A model generated the notes under the pieces. The model did no database searches, was not told the origin of the DNA, and saw only the letters and a list, made by a program, of their open reading frames with translations. From Fabrea salina (taxonomy: Eukaryota > Ciliophora > Heterotrichea > Heterotrichida > Fabreidae), in the NCBI GenBank assembly GCA_022984795.1, contig JALIHJ010000013.1:186001-250000 (forward strand): DNA of 64,000 bases. Reading direction: 5' to 3'. Position 1 is the first letter of the stretch; every line of letters starts with the position of its first letter. The translations under genes and the position numbers were made by a program. Shown in pieces: positions 9,356 to 18,486 of the stretch.

Positions 9356-10684
9356 ATGTCAGAAAACAAAAAGAGCCTAAAGCAGGAACTTGCAGGGGTT
9401 TCTACGCTATCAGGCACTGTGCTTCTGAACAACGTAACCACTAAGTAGATAGCTGGGAACTTCATCACTTGGGGAATAGTTTACCCCTATATTGCATCTT
9501 ACCTAATGCAGTATCAACCTTCGCTTAGCTTTTCGAAAATGTACACTGCACTTCCTCTGTCTTTCTTTTTAGAAAACATAGGTGTTTTTGCTGCTCCTTT
9601 CTTAATAAAGACTATCAAAATAAGAGGAACTCTGCTTTTAGGTGGACTAATGGTATCAGCTTCTTTCTTAGTGTGCTCTGCAATAAAGGACCCAGACGCA
9701 TTGATTTGGAGTTACTCTGCTTTGTTTGGAGTAGGAGCAGGCATGATCACTATCACTTCGTTTTTTGCAGCTTGGGACCACTTTCCTAACTCGCGGGGTA
9801 AAGTCACAGGGATCATTATGTTTGGTTACAGTGCTTCCACGCTTGTGTACGGAATTCTGTTTACATTTATAGTGAACCCTAACAACTACAGGCCTTCAGG
9901 TTTAGGGGAAAGTTTGTCTTACGGACAAGAAGTTAACGAAAGGGTACCTTACGGAATGCTGATAATAGGACTTGTCTGGGGACTTAAAACCTTAGTTGGA
10001 GTGTTGCTTATCAGACCTTCTACTGTGCACTCCAAAAGTTCAATGTCCTCTCCGCCTGGAAAGTTCCCTCTGAAAAAGATTCTTGCAACTAAGCAGTTCT
10101 GGCAGATTTTTTGGGCAGCTTACTGTTCTTTTCTGTTTTGGTACTTCATAGCAGGGATCTTCAAAGGTTACGCCTTGAAATACATCCAAGATGACCACTT
10201 TTTGTCTTACATTGGTTCTGCTGCAGCTTTGTCAGGGGCTTTTGGAAGGATTTTCTGGCCAGGACTTCTTGACTACTTTGAATACAGAAAGGTTTTGTCT
10301 GCTACTATTTTTCTGCAGTTCTTAGGCTGTATTTGTGTGCACTTCATAGTTGAGGACAAATACTTGTTTGGAGTAGTTATTTTGGGAGTGTTTTTTTGTG
10401 GGTCTGCAATGTACCCCAGCTTAGCTGTAGAAGTGAGTAAGATTTTTCACTCTTACAGCGCTCAAGTTTGGCCGTGTGTTTACTTAGGCGTGACTTTAGC
10501 TTCACTCACCTCTATTTTGTTGAAGTATGGAGGAGAGCACCTTGGCTACTTGTATATATTCGGAATATGTGGAGTGTTTGACTTGGTGAGCATTTGCATC
10601 ATATGGTTCACAAGTGAAAAGCAAGTCAGGTGGAACAAAGCTTTGGACGAGTCACTCTTAATGGACATAAATGTGAAGATTTAG
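9356..10684 (+). CDS. Major facilitator superfamily transporter (monocarboxylate/OFA-like), two exons
   Basis: Exon 1 (9356-9433) supplies the cytoplasmic N-terminus and the start of helix 1. A 15-nt intron (9434-9448) follows and exon 2 completes a 437-aa protein. Reading the ATG at 9356 through the splice gives MSENKKSLKQ...LLNNIAGNFITWGIVYPYIASYL, a normal first MFS helix. About 12 hydrophobic helices follow, with a central loop at the Ser/Pro-rich segment near 10040. Helix 4-5 and the second half resemble oxalate/formate-antiporter and monocarboxylate-type MFS members, but I cannot name the substrate. Confidence 0.85.
9434..9448 (+). other. 15-nt intron of the MFS gene
   Basis: GTAACCACTAAGTAG, phase 0; contains an in-frame TAA and TAG, and removal completes the first transmembrane helix. 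Confidence 0.9.
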
Positions 10685-10693
10685 TAAGTAATA

Positions 10694-12154
10694 ATGAACT
10701 CAGTTGTAGACGTGAAAACAATTACTGACTCAATTGTTGAAATCTACGGCTATGGAGTTAACTACAAAAAGTCCAGAAACTTTGGAGACCCTATGGGAAT
10801 GGGGTTTATGGTTAGTGAATCTCTTATGCTGACTTTACACAGTCTTTTGCCTACACGCGAAGCAGCGCTTATGACTCAAATAAAGTTCCCAGGCCACCCT
10901 AAAGAAGCAAACAAGCTTGACCCAGAAGCATACTTTTCCTCAGACCCTAACAAAAACATAACTGTAGTTGGTCTAAAGACTCTAAGTCCAGTTATTCCAA
11001 TTTCGGTTAAAAACAACTTAGAACTTGCTCAAGGAGACAGATTGTGGATTTTAAGTGGACAAGTTATGCCTTACTACGTTTCTAACATAGAAAGCAAGTA
11101 TTTCTACTTCAGAAGCAGAGAAGAAGTTTTAGAAGGTACTCCGATTTTTTCAGAAAGCTTTAAACTCCAAGGAATAGTTTGTGGGTTCGAAAGCACAAAC
11201 TACTTTAAAAAGACTCTGAGGGTTGATTCTTTGTTTAAGGCTTTTAGTTTGCAAAGTCCCCAGCAAACCCAAGTTACGTACCAGACTCAACCCCACTCAA
11301 AAAGAGTCTATAAGTTAGATTACACAACCAGAAACAAAGACTTACTGGACTTGGAGGAGGATGAGACTATAAAGGGCCAGAACTGGGAGTTTTTGGAAGA
11401 CTGCTGTTCAGCAAAAATAGACGAAAACAACTTACTAGTGACTGGAGGTAAGTACTTTGGAGAACCCAGAAGCGATGTTTTCCAAGTGAACAATTCCACT
11501 CAAACAATCTCTAGGAAAAGAAGTATGCTGAATCCACGGTCTAGCCATACTTTAGTGCTAAAAGGAAATTACTTGTACGCTATAGGGGGTGAGCCTTACT
11601 TGAACCTTTGTGAAAGGTTCTCAGTGCTTGGAAATAAGTGGGAACCTATTTCGAGTTTAAACATTGGCAGAAAGCAGGCCTCAGGAATACTGATTTGCAA
11701 TGAATCGCAAATTTTGGTAGTTGGAGGAACCCCTGAAAGGGCTGGAGTTTCCTTTGAAAGGTACAGCTTTGAAGAAGACACTTGGGAACTTCTGGACTTA
11801 AGTCTTGACTCAGGAGTTGTTCAGCCTAGGCTTTTCGAGTTCCAAAGGGGGCGGATTGCTATACTAGGAGGAAATAGCTGGAACCAAGCCTTGGTTTTGG
11901 AAGTCAAGCAAAAAGGAGAGTTTTTAGAAGAGCTGAAACTGTACACTCTTGGACTGCTGCCTGAAAGAATAGGGTTCATTCACTCTGTTACTTACGAATC
12001 TGGAGCTATTAAAGTGCAGGGGGACTCTAGGGAAATAGAGTACAGGAACCTAGAACCTAAAGGAGGAACTATGCAAAGGGTGTCCCAGCCAAAGGGCAAC
12101 ATTGTAAAGTACCAAAGACTCTTGACTCCTGACTACCAAACTAGTTACTACTGA
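10694..12154 (+). CDS. Inactive trypsin-like-fold domain fused to Kelch repeats
   Basis: The first 185 residues of this 486-aa protein follow the layout of trypsin-like (HtrA/S1-fold) domains: GMGFMVSESLMLTLHSLL where GTGF..TAAHV would be, NKNITVVGLK where D.AlLkl would be, a GDRLWILSG strand, and EGTPIFSESFKLQGIVCG where G.SGGP..G.LvGI would be. The His is present, but the Asp position is Asn and the Ser position is not Ser, so catalysis is unlikely. Residues about 230-440 hold Kelch repeats (NLLVTGG, YLYAIGG, QILVVGG, RIAILGG). The two modules read through with no intron. A binding or scaffold role is the likely meaning. Confidence 0.7.
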   Translation: MNSVVDVKTITDSIVEIYGYGVNYKKSRNFGDPMGMGFMVSESLMLTLHSLLPTREAALMTQIKFPGHPKEANKLDPEAYFSSDPNKNITVVGLKTLSPVIPISVKNNLELAQGDRLWILSGQVMPYYVSNIESKYFYFRSREEVLEGTPIFSESFKLQGIVCGFESTNYFKKTLRVDSLFKAFSLQSPQQTQVTYQTQPHSKRVYKLDYTTRNKDLLDLEEDETIKGQNWEFLEDCCSAKIDENNLLVTGGKYFGEPRSDVFQVNNSTQTISRKRSMLNPRSSHTLVLKGNYLYAIGGEPYLNLCERFSVLGNKWEPISSLNIGRKQASGILICNESQILVVGGTPERAGVSFERYSFEEDTWELLDLSLDSGVVQPRLFEFQRGRIAILGGNSWNQALVLEVKQKGEFLEELKLYTLGLLPERIGFIHSVTYESGAIKVQGDSREIEYRNLEPKGGTMQRVSQPKGNIVKYQRLLTPDYQTSYY

Positions 12155-12199
12155 AGGCAAAATCTAATTCATAAATGGTTGGACAATATAATTAAAAGA

Positions 12200-13432
12200 A
12201 TGGAAGGTCAAAAGATCAGATCTGAGAACCCCGTTGTGGAGTTGGACGGAGACGAAATGACTAGAATCATCTGGGCTTTGATTAAGGAGAAGTTGGTCTT
12301 CCCTTATGTAGATGTCCCTATTAGATACTTCGACTTAAGCATCCAGAACAGAGATGCCACTGACGACCAGGTGACTCTTGAAGCTGCCCAAGCAATAGCT
12401 GAGTGCAAAGTAGGCATCAAATGTGCCACTATCACTCCTGACGAAGCTAGAGTTACTGAGTTCAACCTTAAAAAGATGTGGAAGTCCCCCAATGGCACCA
12501 TCAGGAACCACTTGGGAGGAACCGTTTTCAGAGAACCCATTATTTGCAAAAACGTGCCACGTGTAGTTCCAGGCTGGCAAGAACCCATCATCATTGGAAG
12601 ACACGCCTACGGAGACCAGTACAGAGCCACTGACTTTATTGCAGACAAGCCTGGAAAGTTCGAGATCACTTTTACACCTGACGACGGATCTGAAGCCAAA
12701 ACTATGCTGGTGCACCAGTTCCAAGGCTCTGGTGTTGGAATGGGAATGTTCAACACTGACAAGTCCATTCAGGATTTTGCTCACTCTTCGTTTAAGTACG
12801 CTTTGGACAGAGGCTACCCCCTTTACATGTCCACCAAAAACACCATTCTAAAGGTGTACGACGGACGCTTCAAAGACATCTTCCAAAGAATTTACGAAGA
12901 AAACTACAAGAGTGAGTTCGAAGCTAAGGGACTGTGGTACGAGCACAGACTCATTGACGATATGGTAGCCCAAGCAATCAAGAGCAAAGGAGGGTTTGTG
13001 TGGGCTTGCAAGAACTACGACGGAGACGTGCAAAGTGACATTGTTGCTCAAGGTTACGGGTCTTTGGGCTTGATGACTAGTGTGCTCTTGACTCCCGAAG
13101 GAGTTATGGAAGCTGAAGCTGCACACGGAACTGTGACTCGCCACTACAGGTTCTGGCAGAGGGGAGAAGAAACATCCACTAACTCAGTAGCTTCTATTTT
13201 TGCTTGGACTAGAGGACTTAGTTATAGAGGCAAACTCGACAACAACCAGGCCCTTAAGGAATTCGGCGAAAAATTAGAACAAGTAGTTGTGGAAACGATT
13301 GAGTCAGGCTATATGACTAAGGACCTTGCACTGTGCATTCACGGAAGCGAAATGAAGAGAGAGCACTACTTGACAACAGAGGGTTTCCTTGACAAGGTAG
13401 CCGAAAACCTTAGAATTAAAATGGGCCAGTAA
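12200..13432 (+). CDS. IDH1: NADP-dependent isocitrate dehydrogenase (eukaryotic IDH1/2 type)
   Basis: The 410-aa protein converts isocitrate and NADP+ to 2-oxoglutarate, CO2 and NADPH. The start [21 protein letters not shown] is the family signature, followed by the substrate-site SPNGTIRN, the [11 protein letters not shown] block, and [33 protein letters not shown] chose the ATG at 12200; an ATG at 12176 runs into a stop after six codons. No clear targeting leader is present, so the cytosolic or peroxisomal form is likely. Its codon use is richer in C/G-ending codons (AAC, AAG, GAC, CAG) than its neighbours, which suggests high expression. Confidence 0.97.
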   Translation: MEGQKIRSENPVVELDGDEMTRIIWALIKEKLVFPYVDVPIRYFDLSIQNRDATDDQVTLEAAQAIAECKVGIKCATITPDEARVTEFNLKKMWKSPNGTIRNHLGGTVFREPIICKNVPRVVPGWQEPIIIGRHAYGDQYRATDFIADKPGKFEITFTPDDGSEAKTMLVHQFQGSGVGMGMFNTDKSIQDFAHSSFKYALDRGYPLYMSTKNTILKVYDGRFKDIFQRIYEENYKSEFEAKGLWYEHRLIDDMVAQAIKSKGGFVWACKNYDGDVQSDIVAQGYGSLGLMTSVLLTPEGVMEAEAAHGTVTRHYRFWQRGEETSTNSVASIFAWTRGLSYRGKLDNNQALKEFGEKLEQVVVETIESGYMTKDLALCIHGSEMKREHYLTTEGFLDKVAENLRIKMGQ

Positions 13433-13451
13433 GGTCTGGTTAACTTAGTAA

Positions 13452-15599
13452 ATGGATAACAAAATAGTGCCGAACAACTGGCAAGAAATTCAAAACGAAA
13501 TATCACAGTACCCCTGTGAAGATCCTACCAAGCTAGAGCAGAAGCCTCTATCTCAAGTTAAAAAGATAAAGGAGCAAGCCTTTATTCCTAAAGTTCCTGA
13601 AGAAGGCTCTGAAACAACGTACTTAAGGGCTTGGTTGTTCCACCCAGAGTCGCTTTTAAGGTTACTTTGGGATATATCAGCAATGCTTTTTATATTTTAC
13701 CAGGCAGTTTCAGTTCCGTTCCGAATTTGCTTCAATGTGCCTACAAAAGGAAGCTGGGCAGTCTTGGAGTTCATCATAACACTTTGTTTCATGCTGGACA
13801 TACTAGTTAACTTTAACACTGGGTTTTACTCCAAAGGAGCTTTAGTTATGAACAGGAAAAAAATAGCCAGCAACTACCTTAAGTTTTGGTTTTGGCTGGA
13901 CTTCATGGCCTCTTTTCCCTACACTTGGTTTATTGACGGAATTTTTGAAGAGGAGTCTGAAGACTCGGACCAGAACTTCTACAGAGCTCCTCAACTGCTC
14001 AGACTTATAAGGATCTTTCGCTTTTTGAGAATTCTTAAACTAATCCGTCTGGCTAAACTCAAAAGGATCCTTATAAAAGTTGAGGACTACATTGCAAGCA
14101 ACACCTTAGCTACGCTGTTTTTGTTTTTCAGATTGCTTTCAGTAGTGTTTTTCATAGCGCATTGGACAGCTTGTTGGTGGTACTTCATAGGGGAGCAGGA
14201 CACTGCTGTGCACCCTGTTACTTGGATTACTGCCTCGGGCATAGAAAACAAACCTGTATTCAGCAAATACATAACAGCTTTGTACTGGGCTTTCACAACT
14301 ATGACAACTGTAGGTTATGGAGACATAGTGCCTTTTACAGTAGCAGAGAAGATCTACGCAATGGTTTCAATGATAGTTGCGTGTGGAGTTTTTGCTTACA
14401 CAATAGGGAGTATAGGCAGTTTAGTAAGTAAGCAAAATGCCCTTGAAAACGAATACAGAGAACAAGTAGTAGCAGTCAACAGGTACATGAAGAAAAAGGA
14501 CCTGCCACATGAGTTGCAGTTCAGAGTAAGAAGGTACTTGGAGTACATTTGGGAAAACAAAAAGAAAAACAACTTAGACGAAAAGCAAATTCTGTCCTTA
14601 CTGAGTGAACCTTTGAGGGACGAAATCTACACTTACATTCACGGAGGAGTAGTTAAACTGTGCCCGGTGTTTGAACACTACGATCACCACTTCATATCCC
14701 AGCTAACCAGGGCTTTGGAAAACGAGACTTACGCACCTGGAGACACTGTTTTGGAAGAAGGAGAAATAAGTTCTAAAATGTACTTTATTCTTAGTGGCAG
14801 AATAGACATATTCCACAACCCCACTAAGTCCTCTTTTAAAGAACTAGGTCCTAAAGAGTTCTTTGGGGAAATTGCTTTTTTCACAGAACAGTCCAGGTGT
14901 GCCTCAGCAAAGTGCCTAGACTTCGTAGACTTGCTGAGTCTTTCTCGCGAAAACATGAACTTGTTGCTTGACAAGTTCCCTGAGTCCAAAGAAAGCACTG
15001 AGTTAATAGCTAAGAAATGCGCTGAAGGCGATTATTCTTGCTTGCTTATAAAGTGCTACATCTGCAAAGCTCTGGGTCACGTGGCTATTAGGTGCAGAAG
15101 AATCCTACTTAACTTAGACCACCACGAAACTAAAACTAACTGGCTCAAGTCTAGAAAGTCTCCAGCAACTAAGTACATAAGTGCTGAAAACTATCCACCT
15201 TCCAAGCCAAAGTTTAACTCACGCCAGGTCTTAGGCTTGCCCAAGTCCTCAGACAAGTTGTTTCCACAAAGCTCTAAACTGTACCCTAAAATCAAGGGGT
15301 ACCTTAAAAGCTTTAAGCAGTCTGGACTCAGTGCTAGCACTAGTGTGAACTCCGGAACTGAAACTCCTATTACCCGAACTAGAATTCCTCATTACACTAT
15401 AATTTACAAAGACAGCGAAGGCAGTGAAGAAGACCCTCAGGACCAAGCACGTCCTAGGACTTTTAGGTATAGTTTGCTCAAGAACTCCCCAGAGAACCAG
15501 CAGTTAAGTTTTTCAGAAGCAAGCAAGCCCAAAAAAACAGCTAAAGTTGTTCCTTTCACAGAAATTCAAGAAAAAGACTTTGACAGTTCTTTCTGGTAA
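13452..15599 (+). CDS. Cyclic-nucleotide-binding-domain voltage-gated K+ channel with C-terminal CCHC zinc knuckle
   Basis: The 715-aa protein has six transmembrane helices. S4 is RLIRIFRFLRILKLIRLAKLKRIL (about 185-207), and the pore helix and filter are ALYWAFTTMTTVGYGD (276-291). GYGD indicates potassium selectivity. A C-linker and a cyclic-nucleotide-binding fold (about 415-515) follow, with the cassette FFGEIAFFTEQSRCASA including the phosphate-binding Arg. Just after it, C535, C538, H543 and C548 form a perfect C-x2-C-x4-H-x4-C knuckle. The tail is basic and Ser-rich. It belongs to the EAG/HCN/CNG superfamily, widely expanded in ciliates, where such channels shape ciliary and membrane responses. 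Ligand response is not provable here. Confidence 0.9.
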   Translation: MDNKIVPNNWQEIQNEISQYPCEDPTKLEQKPLSQVKKIKEQAFIPKVPEEGSETTYLRAWLFHPESLLRLLWDISAMLFIFYQAVSVPFRICFNVPTKGSWAVLEFIITLCFMLDILVNFNTGFYSKGALVMNRKKIASNYLKFWFWLDFMASFPYTWFIDGIFEEESEDSDQNFYRAPQLLRLIRIFRFLRILKLIRLAKLKRILIKVEDYIASNTLATLFLFFRLLSVVFFIAHWTACWWYFIGEQDTAVHPVTWITASGIENKPVFSKYITALYWAFTTMTTVGYGDIVPFTVAEKIYAMVSMIVACGVFAYTIGSIGSLVSKQNALENEYREQVVAVNRYMKKKDLPHELQFRVRRYLEYIWENKKKNNLDEKQILSLLSEPLRDEIYTYIHGGVVKLCPVFEHYDHHFISQLTRALENETYAPGDTVLEEGEISSKMYFILSGRIDIFHNPTKSSFKELGPKEFFGEIAFFTEQSRCASAKCLDFVDLLSLSRENMNLLLDKFPESKESTELIAKKCAEGDYSCLLIKCYICKALGHVAIRCRRILLNLDHHETKTNWLKSRKSPATKYISAENYPPSKPKFNSRQVLGLPKSSDKLFPQSSKLYPKIKGYLKSFKQSGLSASTSVNSGTETPITRTRIPHYTIIYKDSEGSEEDPQDQARPRTFRYSLLKNSPENQQLSFSEASKPKKTAKVVPFTEIQEKDFDSSFW

Positions 15600-15612
15600 G
15601 TATATTGTAAAA

Positions 15613-16974
15613 ATGGAGAGCGAAGAAGATATTGAATTATCAAAAGTAAACTTAGTAGATTCCTCAAATGCTTTGCTGGACGTAGTGGAATTGTCTCCTA
15701 AAGGCAGGTTCGTTAAGTTTAAAGAGCAACTAGGAAGAGGTGCTTTCAAAACCGTTTACAGAGCCTTAGACAACAGCACGGGCTGTGAAGTGGCTTGGAA
15801 TGCTATCAAAACTACAAACCTTACATACAAAGACAAGAACCGAATGATAGAGGAGATTTCATTGATTCAGAAACTGAAGCATCCGAACATAATCCACCTT
15901 ATAGGAGCTTGGTACAGCCAAGACAACGAAGAACTTGTTTTTATCACAGAAATCATGTCTGGAGGCTCGCTTAAGAAGTACCTTAAAAGAGCAAAAGCAC
16001 CTTACCTTAAAGTTATTGTGCACTGGTGCAGAGAAGTTTTAAAAGGACTGGAGTACCTGCATTCTCAAAAACCTTTTCCCGTGATCCACAGAGACCTAAA
16101 GACTGATAACTTGTTTGTGTGTTCGAGCACAGGGACTGTCAGAATAGGGGATTTAGGCCTTTCGACTGTTTTGAATTCCTCCCACAAACAAAGCGTACTG
16201 GGGACTCCTCAGTATATGGCCCCAGAAGTGTTTGACTGCAAGTACACCACTGCTATAGATATTTATTCTTTTGGAATGTGTTTGATTGAGATGGTTACCC
16301 ACAGGCCTCCTTACTCACACTCAAAGAACCCAGGAGACATTTACAGAAAAATCATAAACAAAGAACTGCCTCCAGAAGTATCCACAATCAAAGACCAAGA
16401 AGTCAAGGACTTAGTTTTAGCATGCTTAAGTTCCCAAGAGTCCAGACCAACTGCTAAGCAATTACTCAGGCATAGACTCTTCTCTGAAGACTTAAAAGAC
16501 CCTAAGCTTTTCAGACCTGTAGAAGTTAGCGAACCCCAAAAGATAAACTCCTTTGATTTTGAACAATCAAAGAGCTCACTTGTTAAGATTTCGCTCAACT
16601 TAGGCATACAAAACCAACACTCAATACAAAGAAACAGAATTGAGTTTGACTACAACAAAGAAAATGACTCGCCTGGATCGGTAGCCCATGAAATAGCTCA
16701 GGAATTCAAACTAAGTCAAGCCCAAACAGAAGTTATTGCAGATAAGATTACTGACAAGTTAATGTCAATCGGAAGTTCATCAAGTTCTGAAACCAGCGAA
16801 AGCACTTACCTTCTGAAACTAATCAAGTCCAAATTACCGAACACAGGTAATTTGGAAAACAAAAGCATAGAAGAGGTAGTCAGAGAGTGCCAAGAAACCT
16901 TAGGTTTGGAGCCCACAGGAATAGTAGATCAAAGGCTGCTGGATAGCCTTTTAGAAGCATCTGGGGGCGCCTAA
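15613..16974 (+). CDS. WNK-like serine/threonine protein kinase
   Basis: The 453-aa protein starts at the ATG at 15613, 13 bp after the channel stop. The kinase domain (about residues 30-290) has GRGAFKTVYRALD as glycine loop. The usual beta-3 lysine is replaced in EVAWNAIK, while the loop lysine (FKTVY) is kept; this is the diagnostic WNK arrangement. The catalytic loop is HRDLKTDNLF, the Mg site is GDLGLST (DLG rather than DFG, also WNK-like), and GTPQYMAPE closes the activation segment. WNKs sense chloride and crowding and control ion transport in other organisms. The C-terminal 160 residues are short compared with animal WNKs, closer to plant or protist forms. Confidence 0.9.
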   Translation: MESEEDIELSKVNLVDSSNALLDVVELSPKGRFVKFKEQLGRGAFKTVYRALDNSTGCEVAWNAIKTTNLTYKDKNRMIEEISLIQKLKHPNIIHLIGAWYSQDNEELVFITEIMSGGSLKKYLKRAKAPYLKVIVHWCREVLKGLEYLHSQKPFPVIHRDLKTDNLFVCSSTGTVRIGDLGLSTVLNSSHKQSVLGTPQYMAPEVFDCKYTTAIDIYSFGMCLIEMVTHRPPYSHSKNPGDIYRKIINKELPPEVSTIKDQEVKDLVLACLSSQESRPTAKQLLRHRLFSEDLKDPKLFRPVEVSEPQKINSFDFEQSKSSLVKISLNLGIQNQHSIQRNRIEFDYNKENDSPGSVAHEIAQEFKLSQAQTEVIADKITDKLMSIGSSSSSETSESTYLLKLIKSKLPNTGNLENKSIEEVVRECQETLGLEPTGIVDQRLLDSLLEASGGA

Positions 16975-17006
16975 CTCTTAGTATACATAACTTTTAAATG
17001 CATTAG

Positions 17007-17234
17007 TTATTGTAGAGAAATCTTTTTCCAGTGGACCTTAGGAGCTAAGCCGCCTTGGTTGATGACTTCAATTTCTTCTTGGTCAATATCCCTTTTGAGT
17101 TTTAGGTAGGTTGGTTCTTCGTAGGGAAGAGGTTCTTTGTTTTCGATCTCAAGTCGCTGGAGCATTGCTTTTTTATTTTTCCTAAACTGGATTTTAGGTC
17201 TGTAGACATACCTTTTGGCTATATTCCTGAGCAT
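17007..17234 (-). CDS. Small basic protein, possibly mitochondrial
   Basis: I start at the ATG at 17234, giving 75 aa (MLRNIAKRYVYRPKIQFRK...). The open frame extends 21 codons further upstream but without an ATG. The N-terminus is rich in Arg, Lys and aromatic residues and could be a mitochondrial leader, and the C-terminus ends in VHWKKISLQ. I do not recognise the family; a mitochondrial ribosomal or respiratory-complex accessory protein would fit the size and charge. It lies between the convergent WNK-like kinase (32-bp gap) and the start-proximal side of glycerate kinase. Confidence 0.55.
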   Translation of the reverse strand: MLRNIAKRYVYRPKIQFRKNKKAMLQRLEIENKEPLPYEEPTYLKLKRDIDQEEIEVINQGGLAPKVHWKKISLQ

Positions 17235-17339
17235 ATTTATTACCTCATATTTATTTTTTGCGTGATGAAACAAGAACGGCTCTGACCATGAGGACACTTT
17301 TTAGCTGAGTATTAACTTTTAGTGATGAATTCTTATCTG

Positions 17340-18476
17340 TCAATCCTCTGACTTTGATGAAAAGTCATTTCTGACCACTAACTCCACAGATAATTCCCTT
17401 AAAACCTTTTCAAGGCAGTCTTCTGGGAACTCCATAGAGTACTCACTTCCGAACCTACTTACAAAGTCGTACACTCTGTAAGACTCCTGAGTTTCGTTTT
17501 TCCCGCAAATGATGAAGGCATGTGGATTTAGGTTCCTCATCTTGCTAACTACTTTGCCTCCTTGGGTTTGTTCGTCGTATTTGCCTTCTCCTGTAAGTAG
17601 AAAGTCAAACTCACTGACTTTGCTGTCTAAACTTACTGCTTGGCATATGTACTCAACTCCACTCACCACCTCCACCTTTTTAAAAGCAGCTATAATCCCT
17701 GCAGCAACGCCTCCTGCAGCCCCTCCTGACTTTAAGCCCCCAATGTTAGGGATGCCACTCATGGTTTCTAGTAAGTTTGCTGCATGTTGCATAACTGTTC
17801 TTTCGTAGGACAGCCAGTCTTGCATTCCTTTTTGTTTCCCAAAAACCTTTGCAGCGCCCCTTTCTCCGAGGAGCTGGTTAGTGACGTCACAAGCCAAAGT
17901 AACTTTAAGTTCTTCAAACATAGAGCTTGCAAGTTGCACTTCTGTGACTCTCGGCACGTCTTCTCCCCTTAAAAATTCAGGAACCTCTCCTTGGAACTTA
18001 AAATCAGCAGCTCCAGTTCCAAACAAAACTGAAAGGCCACCTTCTGAAGTAGAAGAGCCTCCTAGTCCTATAACTAACTCCTTTATTCCTAGCCCGTAGA
18101 GGTAGGAAATCATCTGGCCTGCTCCGTGCGCAGTAGTTTTGTAAGGGTTCCTCATAGAAACTGGAACTAGTTCCAAACCTGAAGTTTGTGCAAGTTCTAT
18201 TATTCCTACTTTTTGATTGGCCACTCCATAGTACGCAGTGTGAAGAGTTCCCAATGGACCCCTTACTTCTAAACTCTGTTTTGCAAAGGGAACTCCTAGT
18301 GAACTAAATGCTTTTTCCAGAGAAAACAAAAACCCTTCTCCTCCGTCACTCAAAGGAAGCTGAGTAACTTCTAATTCAGGACTCAGTTCTTTAAGGATTC
18401 TTTCAGAAGCTTCACAAAGCTTAATTGCTGATATGCTGTCTTTAAAGGTGTCAAACGCCAAAAGAACCTTTTTCAT
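17340..18476 (-). CDS. Glycerate kinase, GlxK/GarK type
   Basis: The 378-aa protein begins KKVLLAFDTFKDSISAIKLCEA and continues with LPLSDGGEGFLFSL, GIIELAQTSGLELV, KTTAHGAGQMISYL, VIGLGGSSTSEGG and LLTGEGKYDEQTQGGKVV. These are the blocks of the bacterial-type glycerate kinase family, which phosphorylates D-glycerate to 2-phosphoglycerate (or 3-phosphoglycerate in some members) in glyoxylate and serine breakdown. The length matches (about 370-380 aa). This family is mainly bacterial, so an ancient transfer is possible, but base and codon use match the neighbours. Confidence 0.93.
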   Translation of the reverse strand: MKKVLLAFDTFKDSISAIKLCEASERILKELSPELEVTQLPLSDGGEGFLFSLEKAFSSLGVPFAKQSLEVRGPLGTLHTAYYGVANQKVGIIELAQTSGLELVPVSMRNPYKTTAHGAGQMISYLYGLGIKELVIGLGGSSTSEGGLSVLFGTGAADFKFQGEVPEFLRGEDVPRVTEVQLASSMFEELKVTLACDVTNQLLGERGAAKVFGKQKGMQDWLSYERTVMQHAANLLETMSGIPNIGGLKSGGAAGGVAAGIIAAFKKVEVVSGVEYICQAVSLDSKVSEFDFLLTGEGKYDEQTQGGKVVSKMRNLNPHAFIICGKNETQESYRVYDFVSRFGSEYSMEFPEDCLEKVLRELSVELVVRNDFSSKSED

Positions 18477-18486
18477 TAAAGTTAAA

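Noticed and set aside
15050-15100. The CCHC knuckle as a trace of a mobile-element protein inserted in the channel gene
   Set aside because: No other element part is present, the frame and composition continue smoothly, and the knuckle is only 14 residues long.
18103-18113. A further copy of the GTAGGAAA element
   Set aside because: It lies inside the glycerate kinase coding sequence, not upstream of any start, and lacks the TGAATT extension.
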